64,000 nucleotides of DNA. Source: Paracoccus albus. Its GTDB lineage: Bacteria; Pseudomonadota; Alphaproteobacteria; Rhodobacterales; Rhodobacteraceae. The DNA is taken from assembly GCF_027913035.1 (NCBI RefSeq), contig NZ_CP115776.1, positions 124,001-188,000 of the forward strand, given 5' to 3'. The position numbers and the translations under genes are program-made. Within the stretch, counting starts at the first letter, position 1; each line of letters starts with the position of its first letter. Shown piece by piece: positions 8,418 through 16,342 of the stretch. The notes beneath the pieces were generated by a model, which saw only the letters and a program-made list of their open reading frames with translations, searched no databases and was not told the DNA's origin.

Positions 8418-9494
8418 ATGACAAACAAGCTGATAACCCCGTCCGAGAGGATCCTGTCCAGCCGCCGCAAGTTCCTGCAGACCGCAGGGATCGGGGCTGC
8501 GGCGTCCACACTGGCCGCACCTGCGGTTCTGGCACAAAGCACACCGATCAAATGGCGTTTGCAGACCTATTCCGGCGCACCGCTGGGTGCCCATGTCATC
8601 AAGCCGCAGATCGACGCCTTCAACGCGGCGGCGAATGGCGAGATGGAGATCGAGCTTTACTATGCCGACCAGCTTGTGCCCACGGCGGACCTGTTCCGGG
8701 CGCTGCAAAACGGCACCATCGACGCAGTGCAGTCGGATGAGGCGACGATGGCCTCGCCCGTGGATATTTCTGTCTTTGGCGGCTATTTCCCCTTTGCCAC
8801 GCGCTACAGCCTCGATGTGCCGTCGCTGTTCAACTATTACGGGCTGAACGAGATCTGGCAGGAAGCCTATGACGAGGTCGATAACGTCACCTGGCTGTCC
8901 TCGGGCGCGTGGGATCCGCTGCATATCTTTACCGTGGATAAGCCGATCCGCAGCCTTGCCGACATGCAGGGCCTGCGCGTCTTTGGCGTGCCGACTGCGG
9001 GTCGGTTCCTGTCGCGTTATGGGCTGATCCCGGTGACAATTCCCTGGGACAATGTCGAAGTCGCTATGCAAACGGGTGAGTTGGACGGCGTGGCCTGGTG
9101 CGGCTTTACCGAAGCCTATGAGGTCGGTTGGGCCGATGTCTGCAACTATGCGCTGACAAACTCTGTCACCGGCGCATGGTTTGGCAGCTATTTCGCCAAT
9201 ACCGCAAGCTGGGAAAAGGTACCGCCTCATCTGCAGCAGTTGTTCCGTTCCACCATCGACCAGTCCCATTACTATCGCGCCGTCTGGTATTGGGGCGGCG
9301 AGGCGCAGTTGCGTGTCGAGGGCGAGAAGATGGAACTGACCAGCCTGCCAGATGAAGAATGGGATCAGGTCGTCACCGATGCTCAGGGCTTCTGGGATGA
9401 GGTTGCGGACTCCAGCGAACGCGCCGGCCGCGTCGTGCAGGCGTTCAAGGATTACGCCGCCAATATGGAAGCCGCGGGCTATCCCTACCGCTAA
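8418..9494 (+). CDS. TRAP transporter substrate-binding protein (DctP type), Tat-exported
   Basis: Periplasmic binding protein of 358 residues. The N-terminus carries a twin-arginine signal, SSRRKFLQTAG, followed by a hydrophobic stretch ending at an AVLA-Q cleavage site near residue 41. The mature DctP fold shows family features such as GLRVFGVPTAGRFLSRYG and the substrate-anchoring region TGELDGVAW. The gene has AGAGAGGA upstream. Order Q-M-P is seen here, unlike the P-Q-M order of the second TRAP operon in the window, so the two systems are not recent duplicates. A stable hairpin follows the stop. Ligand unknown; the enzyme neighbours point to an amine or amino alcohol. Confidence 0.9.
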   Translation: MTNKLITPSERILSSRRKFLQTAGIGAAASTLAAPAVLAQSTPIKWRLQTYSGAPLGAHVIKPQIDAFNAAANGEMEIELYYADQLVPTADLFRALQNGTIDAVQSDEATMASPVDISVFGGYFPFATRYSLDVPSLFNYYGLNEIWQEAYDEVDNVTWLSSGAWDPLHIFTVDKPIRSLADMQGLRVFGVPTAGRFLSRYGLIPVTIPWDNVEVAMQTGELDGVAWCGFTEAYEVGWADVCNYALTNSVTGAWFGSYFANTASWEKVPPHLQQLFRSTIDQSHYYRAVWYWGGEAQLRVEGEKMELTSLPDEEWDQVVTDAQGFWDEVADSSERAGRVVQAFKDYAANMEAAGYPYR

Positions 9495-9501
9495 GATCAT
9501 C

Positions 9502-9526
9502 GCCGGGCGCATTTGCTGCGCCCGGC
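9502..9526 (+). terminator. GC-rich hairpin after the TRAP binding-protein gene
   Basis: GCCGGGCGCA (9502-9511) pairs perfectly with TGCGCCCGGC (9517-9526) across a five-base loop, starting eight bases after the dctP stop. There is no T-run, so it is more likely a leaky terminator or an RNA 3'-end stabiliser that raises binding-protein mRNA over the enzyme genes than a full rho-independent terminator. Confidence 0.6.
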
Positions 9527-9544
9527 CCCTGACCGGAGGACATC

Positions 9545-10906
9545 ATGCCCGCAAACCTGACTCTGGACGATCTGAAAACCGCATGGGATGCGGGAGAGAT
9601 CGACACCGTGGCCGTCGCCCTGATCGACATGCAGGGCCGCATGATGGGAAAGCGTTTCCATGTGCAGCATTTTCTGGATGCGCATGACGAAACCCATTGC
9701 TGCAACTATCTGCTGGCCACGGATTACGAGATGTTCACCGTGCCCGGCTATAAATCCAGCAGTTGGGAAAAGGGCTATGGCGATTATGTCATGCGCCCGG
9801 ACCTGTCGACCCTGCGCCGCCTGCCATGGGCGCCCGGCACCGCGCTTGTCATGGCCGATCTGCTGGATCATCACACGCACGAGCCCGTCCCCCACGCGCC
9901 CCGCAATGTGCTGGCGCGTCAGGTCGCCCGCGCCCGCAAGATGGGGTTCGAACCCATGATGGCGACCGAGCTTGAGTTCTTCATGTTCGAAGAAAGCTTC
10001 AAGGACCTGTTCGATGCGGGCTATCGCGAATTGACGCCCTCGGCCCGGTTCAATGTCGACTACGCGTTGACCGAAACCTCGGGCGATGAAGTCGTCATGC
10101 GGGCGCTGCGCAACGATCTTTATGCGGCGGGGGTGCCCGTCGAATGTTCCAAGGGCGAGGCAGAGAGGGGTCAGCACGAAATCAACGCGCGTTATTCCGA
10201 TGCTTTGGACGCGGCGGATATGCATATCCTGATCAAGGCCGCGACCAAGGATATTGCGCGTCAGGCCGGGCGATCTGCCACTTTCATGGCGAAATACCAC
10301 CATGACAAGGTCGGCAGTTCTTCGCATGTGCATCAGTCGCTGGCGAAGGACGGCGTCAATGTCTTTGTCGACGACAGCGACGATCTGGGCATGTCGGATC
10401 TGATGAAATCCTATGTCGCCGGCCAGCTTGCCCATGCCTCGGCGCTGACGCTTTTCCTTGCCCCCAACATCAACAGCTACAAACGCTTCGTCGCAGGCAC
10501 CTTCGCCCCCACCCGTGCAGTGTGGAGCGTCGATAACCGCACCGCAGGTTTCCGGCTTTGCGGCGAAAATACCAAGGCCGTGCGCATCGAATGCCGGATC
10601 GGCGGGGCGGATCTGAACCCCTATATGGCCTGCGCGGCCTTGCTGGCCGCAGGGCTTGACGGAATCGAAAAGGGGATGACGCTCGGCCCGGCTTTCGCGG
10701 GCGATCTGTATCAGTCGCAGGACGCGCCCGAGGTGCCGCGCACGCTGGGCGATGCGGCCAAGGCGGCAGTTGCGTCGGACATGCTGAAATCCGCATTCGG
10801 TGAGGATGTGATTGACCACTATCACCGCGCCGCACTTTGGGAGATAGAGGAGCAGAATCGCGTCGTCTCGGACTGGGAAGTGATGCGCGGGTTTGAGCGG
10901 GCTTGA
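9545..10906 (+). CDS. Glutamine synthetase-family ligase (gamma-glutamyl-amine synthetase type)
   Basis: Cytoplasmic ATP-dependent ligase of 453 residues in the glutamine synthetase superfamily. Visible elements are KYHHDKVGSSSHVHQSL (metal and glutamate binding), NSYKRFVAGTFAPTRAVWS (ATP-binding loop) and RIECRIGGADLNPYMA. The form resembles the GS-like ligases (PuuA, IpuC, GlnA4 types) that join glutamate to amines rather than the housekeeping GlnA: there is no C-terminal adenylylation-tyrosine region that I can recognise. GGAGG sits seven bases before the ATG. Together with the following aldehyde and alcohol dehydrogenases it fits a gamma-glutamylation route for an amino alcohol, in which the ligase masks the amine first. 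The exact amine is not determinable. Confidence 0.8.
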   Translation: MPANLTLDDLKTAWDAGEIDTVAVALIDMQGRMMGKRFHVQHFLDAHDETHCCNYLLATDYEMFTVPGYKSSSWEKGYGDYVMRPDLSTLRRLPWAPGTALVMADLLDHHTHEPVPHAPRNVLARQVARARKMGFEPMMATELEFFMFEESFKDLFDAGYRELTPSARFNVDYALTETSGDEVVMRALRNDLYAAGVPVECSKGEAERGQHEINARYSDALDAADMHILIKAATKDIARQAGRSATFMAKYHHDKVGSSSHVHQSLAKDGVNVFVDDSDDLGMSDLMKSYVAGQLAHASALTLFLAPNINSYKRFVAGTFAPTRAVWSVDNRTAGFRLCGENTKAVRIECRIGGADLNPYMACAALLAAGLDGIEKGMTLGPAFAGDLYQSQDAPEVPRTLGDAAKAAVASDMLKSAFGEDVIDHYHRAALWEIEEQNRVVSDWEVMRGFERA

Positions 10907-10918
10907 AGGAAGGTTAAC

Positions 10919-12307
10919 ATGTCAGGACAGATCCAACTGATCTCGCCGGTCGATGGCGAGGTTTATGCCACCCGCGACGTGCTGTCGCCGGATGCGGCCC
11001 GCGATGCCGTAACCCGCGCGAAGGCCGCGCAGCCGGACTGGGCCGCGCGACCGCTGGCTGAGCGTGTGAACCTGGTCATGGCGGGCATCGAAGCGCTGAC
11101 CGCGATGAATGACGAGATCGTGCCGGAACTCGCCCGGATGATGGGCCGCCCGGTGCGCTATGGCGGCGAAATGGGCGGTGTCCGGGAACGCGCGGACTAT
11201 CTGGCTGGCAAGGCGGCAGAGGTGCTGGCCCCCGATGTCGTCGAAGACAGCGGCGATTTCCGCCGCGAATTGCGCCGCGTCCCGGTGGGCGTCGTGTTTG
11301 TCATCGCGCCCTGGAACTATCCTTTCCTGACCGCGATCAACACGATTGTGCCGGCGCTGATGGCGGGGAATGCGGTCGTGCTGAAACATGCCAGCCAGAC
11401 CCTTCTGGCCGGCGAAAGGCTGGCGCAGGCCATGCACGGCGCGGGCGTGCCTGCGGATGTGTTCCAGAATGTCGTCCTCGATCATGCCACGACCGAGGCA
11501 CTGATCGCCGAACGCCATTTCGGCTTCGTGAATTTCACCGGATCGGTCGGCGGTGGTCGTGCCATCGAAAAGGCGGCGGCGGGCGGCTTCACCGGCACAG
11601 GTCTGGAACTGGGCGGCAAGGACCCCGGCTATGTCGCGGCGGATGCTGATCTGGATGCGGCGGTGAACGGGCTGATGGACGGGGCGATGTTCAATTCCGG
11701 GCAATGCTGCTGCGGGATCGAGCGGATCTATGTCCATGAAAGCCTGTATGATGCCTTTGTCGAAAAGGCTGCGGACTGGGCGCGGGCGCTGAAGCTGGGC
11801 GATCCGACCGACCCCGAAACCACGATGGGCCCGATGGCGAATATCCGTTTTGCAAAGCTCGTCCGCGATCAGGTGGCAGAGGCGGTCGCGGATGGTGCCC
11901 GCCCGCTGATCGACGCGGGCGACTTCCCGGCGGATGATGGCGGCGCCTATCTTGCCCCGCAGGTGCTTGTCGATGTGAACCATAGCATGCGAGTCATGCG
12001 CGAGGAAAGCTTCGGCCCCGTGGTCGGCATCATGAAAGTCGCCAGCGATGATGAGGCCGTGGCACAGATGAATGACAGCGATTACGGGCTGACGGCGTCT
12101 ATCTGGACATCCGATCCCGACCGCGCCGCGTCAATCGGGGACAAGCTGGAAACCGGCACCGTCTACATGAACCGCTGCGACTATCTGGACCCCGCGCTTT
12201 GCTGGACGGGCGTCAAGGACACCGGGCGCGGGGCCAGCCTGTCGGCACTTGGTTTTCACGCAGTCACCCGCCCGAAATCATTCCATCTGAAAAAGGTCAC
12301 CGCATGA
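10919..12307 (+). CDS. NAD(P)-dependent aldehyde dehydrogenase
   Basis: ALDH-superfamily enzyme of 462 residues. The cofactor-site APWNYPF, the catalytic general base in GLELGGKDPGYV and the nucleophile cysteine in NSGQCCCGIERI are in place, the cysteine being flanked by two more. It starts 12 bases after the ligase gene with AAGGAAGG upstream, and its stop overlaps the iron-type alcohol dehydrogenase start, so the three are one transcriptional unit. In the proposed route it would oxidise the aldehyde made by the next enzyme (for example a gamma-glutamyl-amino aldehyde) to the acid. Succinate-semialdehyde-type substrates are an alternative. Confidence 0.87.
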   Translation: MSGQIQLISPVDGEVYATRDVLSPDAARDAVTRAKAAQPDWAARPLAERVNLVMAGIEALTAMNDEIVPELARMMGRPVRYGGEMGGVRERADYLAGKAAEVLAPDVVEDSGDFRRELRRVPVGVVFVIAPWNYPFLTAINTIVPALMAGNAVVLKHASQTLLAGERLAQAMHGAGVPADVFQNVVLDHATTEALIAERHFGFVNFTGSVGGGRAIEKAAAGGFTGTGLELGGKDPGYVAADADLDAAVNGLMDGAMFNSGQCCCGIERIYVHESLYDAFVEKAADWARALKLGDPTDPETTMGPMANIRFAKLVRDQVAEAVADGARPLIDAGDFPADDGGAYLAPQVLVDVNHSMRVMREESFGPVVGIMKVASDDEAVAQMNDSDYGLTASIWTSDPDRAASIGDKLETGTVYMNRCDYLDPALCWTGVKDTGRGASLSALGFHAVTRPKSFHLKKVTA

Positions 12308-13461
12308 GCCTGTCCGCCAACTGGTCCTATCCGACCGCCGTGAAATTTGGTGCCGGCCGCATTGCCGAACTGCCCGAGCATTGCCGGGCCGCAGGGATCG
12401 CCAAACCGCTTATGGTGACCGACCGAGCCCTTGCGACCCTGCCGATCACCGCGCAGGTGCTGGAGGTGCTGGAGGCGGCGGGGTTAGGCCGCGCGGTTTT
12501 CTCGGATGTCGATCCGAACCCGAATGAAGGCAATATGGAAGCCGGTCTGACAGTCTATCGCGATGGCGGGCATGACGGGGTGATCTGCTTTGGCGGCGGC
12601 TCGGCACTGGATCTTGGCAAGATGATCGCGCTGATGATCGATCAGCCCGTCAGCGTCTGGGATCTGGAAGATATCGGCGACTGGTGGACACGGGCGAAAC
12701 CCGACAGCATCGCACCAATTATCGCCGTACCGACCACGGCAGGGACAGGATCCGAGGTCGGGCGGGCGGGCGTGCTGACGAACAGCGCCACCCACAAAAA
12801 AAAGATAATCTTCCACCCGAAACTTCTGCCCACGGTTACGATCTGCGACCCCGAACTGACCGTCGGAATGCCACGCGCGATTACCGCAGGCACCGGCATG
12901 GACGCGTTTGCCCATTGTCTGGAGGCCTATTGCAGCCCCCACTACCACCCGATGTCGCAGGGCATCGCACTGGAAGGCTTGCGGCTGGTGAATGAAAACC
13001 TGCCCCGCGCCTATGCCGAGCCGACCGATCTGGAAGCCCGCGCCAATATGATGAGCGCGGCTGCAATGGGTGCCGTCGCCTTCCAGAAAGGTCTGGGCGC
13101 GATCCACAGCCTCAGCCATCCCGTCGGCGCGGTTTACGGCACGCATCACGGCACGACAAATGCGGTGGTCATGCCGATGGTGCTGAACTTCAACCGCCCC
13201 GCGATTGAAGACCGGCTGTCCCGCGCCGCCGATTATCTGGGTATCAAGGGCGGCTTTGACGGGTTCTATCAGCGCGTTCTCGATTTGCGCGCTGAACTGG
13301 ACATTCCGCCGAATCTGGCAGCGTTGGGCGTGGAAGAGGCGCGGCTTGATGAGTTGACGGAAATGGCACTGGAGGATCCGTCCTGTGGCGGCAATCCGAT
13401 AGAGATGACACGACAGAACACCCGCGCGCTGTACGATGCCGCAATGAAGGATGCCGTTTGA
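12304..13461 (+). CDS. Iron-containing alcohol dehydrogenase
   Basis: Group III metal-dependent alcohol dehydrogenase, 385 residues. The start is the ATG at 12304, overlapping the ALDH stop (ATGA); the longer frame upstream lies inside the ALDH gene. NAD-binding glycines occur in CFGGGSALDLGKM, and metal ligands are expected at D/H residues in GTGMDAFAHCLEAY, HSLSHPVGAVYG and THHGTTNAVVMP. It is the last gene of the operon and is followed by about 290 non-coding bases. It would oxidise the primary alcohol of the TRAP-delivered or glutamylated substrate. Direction and specificity are inferred. Confidence 0.88.
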   Translation: MSLSANWSYPTAVKFGAGRIAELPEHCRAAGIAKPLMVTDRALATLPITAQVLEVLEAAGLGRAVFSDVDPNPNEGNMEAGLTVYRDGGHDGVICFGGGSALDLGKMIALMIDQPVSVWDLEDIGDWWTRAKPDSIAPIIAVPTTAGTGSEVGRAGVLTNSATHKKKIIFHPKLLPTVTICDPELTVGMPRAITAGTGMDAFAHCLEAYCSPHYHPMSQGIALEGLRLVNENLPRAYAEPTDLEARANMMSAAAMGAVAFQKGLGAIHSLSHPVGAVYGTHHGTTNAVVMPMVLNFNRPAIEDRLSRAADYLGIKGGFDGFYQRVLDLRAELDIPPNLAALGVEEARLDELTEMALEDPSCGGNPIEMTRQNTRALYDAAMKDAV

Positions 13462-13720
13462 ATGGACGATCGCCACTGTGATCTGGCGGGGATATAGCAA
13501 GATCGTAGCGGATCGGTAAACCAGAGCGCATCTTAGGCATCGCAGCTTATTTATCTAAACGTATGTAAGGGCTGAAATATGCGCGGAAACGACGAATTTG
13601 CTTTCTTCGCAATGTTTGCAAATTCCAATGCGAACAAAGTGTGTGCTCGATCCTGTGCGAACGGCTCAGGCGGGTCGCATGCGTTGACAGCATATCCTTA
13701 TCCGCAATTGAAACCGCAGC

Positions 13721-13741
13721 CTGTCATGTGAGACATGACAG
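13721..13741. repeat. Perfect inverted repeat CTGTCATGT-gag-ACATGACAG
   Basis: Nine-base arms at 13721-13729 and 13733-13741 flank a three-base loop, seven bases beyond the stop of the XRE regulator gene. No T-run follows on either strand. It could be the 3' structure of the minus-strand transcript or an operator; most of the remaining 13462-13720 interval shows nothing recognisable. Confidence 0.6.
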
Positions 13742-13748
13742 CGTAAGA

Positions 13749-14636
13749 TCAATTCTCCTGTACAAGCCGCGACAGGCGTCTGGCGCCCGCCGCTTCTTTC
13801 AGCGCATGACTCCAAAGGCTGTCGACCACTTCTTCATGAAGGCGGACCGGCTCTTCCGAGGCTGTCAATTGCGCGACGCCAAGCCGGATATTGGCGAAAC
13901 TGCCCAATCTGAAGGGGCTTTGGACCAGCACCTTGCTGCGACCGTGCCGGATCAACTGGAAGCTGCCGCCGGGCATGGAATCCTCGATCACGCCGATACG
14001 GATCCCCGGCCTTGGGTTTTCAATCATCGCGATAATATGCTCGACCTCTGCCCGTGATATCCGCTGGCGTTCCTGCCTGACCCGCGGCGAAAGATCCGGT
14101 TTGCCGACGAAGCCGCTGCGCAGGAACTGTTCGATTTCTGCCGCAGACACGATGCTTGTCACGCGCATTTCCCGGCGCTGCCAGACGGCCTTGCGTCGAG
14201 CCAGAATATTCATGATCGCGCTGATTTCCTGAATGCTGCGGGCGCGTTGCGGTGCCTCTGGCGGGATGCTTTCTTTCAGGACGCGCGGCAGGAAGCGGTC
14301 GAACTCATCCGTTGTCAGAAGGTATGACACCGGGCCGAACAGGACAGTGATATCGTCGCTTTGTTCCTCCAGTTGCTGAAGGCGCGAAAAGAATGTGATG
14401 GCAGATGCGGTGTGCTCTGACCCCGCACCCAGCAGCGTGGTTATCGAAACGCCCAGAAAAGTCGCGATACGCGCCAGCTTGTCGACGCGGATCGGCGCGC
14501 CGGCTTCGTAACGATACAGAGCCGCGCGAGAAACGCCGATCTTGCGCGCGACCTGTTCCGGCGACTGTCCCGAACCCAGACGATAGGCGCGCAACCTTTC
14601 GCCGAGCGCCGAAAGCCTTTCCTGATCGCTGATCAC
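13749..14636 (-). CDS. XRE-family helix-turn-helix regulator
   Basis: DNA-binding regulator of 295 residues. An XRE helix-turn-helix spans roughly residues 10-65 (SPEQVARKIGVSRAALYRYE contains the recognition helix). The C-terminal 220 residues do not match a sensor domain I recognise. I chose the GTG at 14636 (VISDQERL) because AAAGGA lies seven bases upstream; longer in-frame starts exist at 14687 and beyond but without a ribosome site. It is divergent from the TRAP-pyrimidine operon across 142 bases, the normal place for its dedicated regulator. A TCTC...GAGA inverted motif at 14702-14715 is a possible operator. The effector is probably the imported compound or a pyrimidine, by context only. 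Confidence 0.8.
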   Translation of the reverse strand: MISDQERLSALGERLRAYRLGSGQSPEQVARKIGVSRAALYRYEAGAPIRVDKLARIATFLGVSITTLLGAGSEHTASAITFFSRLQQLEEQSDDITVLFGPVSYLLTTDEFDRFLPRVLKESIPPEAPQRARSIQEISAIMNILARRKAVWQRREMRVTSIVSAAEIEQFLRSGFVGKPDLSPRVRQERQRISRAEVEHIIAMIENPRPGIRIGVIEDSMPGGSFQLIRHGRSKVLVQSPFRLGSFANIRLGVAQLTASEEPVRLHEEVVDSLWSHALKEAAGARRLSRLVQEN

Positions 14637-14778
14637 TGGTCCATCCTTTCGCGACTGCCTAAGCTTGCCGCAAAACATAGCTAGCATGATCCGGCGATTT
14701 GTCTCAATTACGAGATTCACGTTGACTTGATGCGCAGCCTGCGCGGAACCTTGAACAGCACAACAGGAGATCACACCC

Positions 14779-15795
14779 ATGCCCATGGCAATCCAACGCC
14801 GCACCGCCATCGCGCTGCTGACCACGGCGCTGACCGCCACCGCCCTGCCCGCGATGTCGCAGGAATATGTCGCGAAGATCGGCCATCTGGAATCGCCAGA
14901 GCAGAGCCGACACGTCATGCTGGAAAAGGTGGCGGAACTGGTCAATGAACGCACCAATGGCGAAGTCGAATTCCAGATCTTTCCGCAATCCCAGCTTGGC
15001 GATCAGCGCACGATGACTGAAGGCGTGCAGCTTGGATCGTTGGAAGCGACCGTCGCCCCCGCTGCGTTCCTTGGCGGCTTCAACCCGGCAATCTCGATCC
15101 TCGACATTCCATACCTGCTACCAAATGATCCGGCTGAGGCTGCGGCGCTGCGCGAAGGCCCGTTCGGGCAGGCTTTGCTGGACAGCTTTTCCTCTCGCGG
15201 TGTGGTTGCCATTGCCGAATGGCCGAACGGGCGCAAGCAGATGACCTCAAACAAGCCGATCACCTCGCTGGAGGATTTTGCCGGCCAGAAATTCCGCGTC
15301 ATGGACAGCCGAATCCTGATTTCGCAGTTTGACGCACTTGGTGCATCCGCAATCGCCCTGCCCTTTGGCGAGCTGTACACCGCGCTTCAAACCGGCGTTG
15401 TGGACGGCGAAGAAAACCCGATGGATACCATCCAGCGGATGAAGTTCGACGAGGTTCAGAAAGAGCTGGTCATCACAGACCACGGCGCGATGGAAGATTT
15501 CGTCCTGTTCAGTCCGATGTTCTGGGAAAGCCTGCCAGAGGAACACCGCCAGACCATCACCGACACCTTCCTGGAGGTCGTGCCGGAACTGGTCGAACAT
15601 AAGGCCGCAGCAGTCGATGCCGCGCTTGAGGATATCCGCAGCCGTGGCAATGTGAACATCCGCGAAGCGTCCGAGGAAGAGCGTGCCGCCCTGCGTGATG
15701 CAACTTATGATGCAACTGTCGCCGCCTATCTGGATATGGCCGGGGATGAAGGCCAGACCCTGATCGACCTTTACGAGGCTGAAACCGCGGAATGA
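14779..15795 (+). CDS. TRAP transporter substrate-binding protein (DctP type)
   Basis: Periplasmic solute receptor of 338 residues with a Sec-type signal (QRRTAIALLTTALTATALPA, cleavage near AMSQ-E). Family features include EQSRHVMLEKVAELVNERT, KFRVMDSRI with the ligand-salt-bridge arginine, and TGVVDGEENP. It opens a P-Q-M TRAP operon that continues without a break into pyrK, pyrD, a carbamoylase and pyrE, so the ligand is probably an acidic pyrimidine-pathway compound such as orotate, dihydroorotate or an N-carbamoyl amino acid. TRAP receptors normally bind carboxylates through the conserved arginine, which fits all three. AGGAGA lies upstream of the ATG at 14779. Confidence 0.9.
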   Translation: MPMAIQRRTAIALLTTALTATALPAMSQEYVAKIGHLESPEQSRHVMLEKVAELVNERTNGEVEFQIFPQSQLGDQRTMTEGVQLGSLEATVAPAAFLGGFNPAISILDIPYLLPNDPAEAAALREGPFGQALLDSFSSRGVVAIAEWPNGRKQMTSNKPITSLEDFAGQKFRVMDSRILISQFDALGASAIALPFGELYTALQTGVVDGEENPMDTIQRMKFDEVQKELVITDHGAMEDFVLFSPMFWESLPEEHRQTITDTFLEVVPELVEHKAAAVDAALEDIRSRGNVNIREASEEERAALRDATYDATVAAYLDMAGDEGQTLIDLYEAETAE

Positions 15796-15803
15796 TCCGC
15801 CCT

Positions 15804-15830
15804 GCCCCCGCGGCCATGTGCCGCCGGGGC
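15804..15830 (+). terminator. GC-rich hairpin after the second TRAP binding-protein gene
   Basis: GCCCCCGCGGC (15804-15814) pairs with GCCGCCGGGGC (15820-15830) with one internal mismatch around a five-base loop. It starts nine bases after the dctP stop and has no T-run. Like the hairpin at 9502-9526 it sits just after a binding-protein gene and may stabilise that mRNA segment relative to downstream genes. Confidence 0.55.
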
Positions 15831-15853
15831 ATTCCCAACTTCAGGACACCTTC

Positions 15854-16342
15854 ATGACCTATCTTCGCCGGATCGAAAGATTCGTGATCGTCGCGCTTTT
15901 CCTTGGCATGGTTGCGCTGTTCTTTGCCAATGTCGTGATACGAGAGGTCTTCCCCGCCTATGCCAGCCAGATGGCTTGGTCGGAAGAGGCCGTGCGCCGC
16001 GCAAATACGGTGATGGTGTTCCTGTCGCTTGGCCTTACCCTGGAAGCCGGTCGCCATATCGCGGTCGATACCTTCCGCGACCGGCTGCCCTCTGCATTGC
16101 GGATGCCGCTTCTGAAGCTGATCGACATCACCGGGCTGGTCTTTTCGCTTTATATGTCCTGGCTGGCATGGGGCCTGTCGATGTTCGTGCTGGGAACCGG
16201 GCAGCGCAGCCCGACGCTCGGCGTGGAAATCGGCTGGCTGTATCTGGCGCCGATGGTTGGCTTCCTGCTGTTGGCGATGCGCTATGCGCTGTCGCTGACC
16301 GGCAGGCTGGATCGCTTCACCAGGACGGATGAGGTCGCCTGA
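15854..16342 (+). CDS. TRAP transporter small permease (DctQ type)
   Basis: Small membrane subunit of 162 residues with four predicted helices. MTYLRRIERFVIVALFLGMVA begins helix 1, and WSEEAVRRANTVMVFLSLGL is the family-typical amphipathic middle segment. The ATG at 15854 is preferred over an upstream in-frame start because AGGA lies eight bases before it and the longer version would run into the hairpin. The stop overlaps the ATG of the large permease by one base. It functions with the next gene product as the membrane part of the proposed pyrimidine-intermediate importer. Confidence 0.87.
   Translation: MTYLRRIERFVIVALFLGMVALFFANVVIREVFPAYASQMAWSEEAVRRANTVMVFLSLGLTLEAGRHIAVDTFRDRLPSALRMPLLKLIDITGLVFSLYMSWLAWGLSMFVLGTGQRSPTLGVEIGWLYLAPMVGFLLLAMRYALSLTGRLDRFTRTDEVA

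Noticed and set aside
8223..9512. Long minus-strand open frame of 429 codons opposite the TRAP binding protein
   Set aside because: Shadow of the dctP gene, with no ribosome site or recognisable domain.
9497..10825. Long minus-strand open frame of 442 codons opposite the GS-like ligase
   Set aside because: Shadow frame; the plus-strand ligase has clear motifs and a ribosome site.
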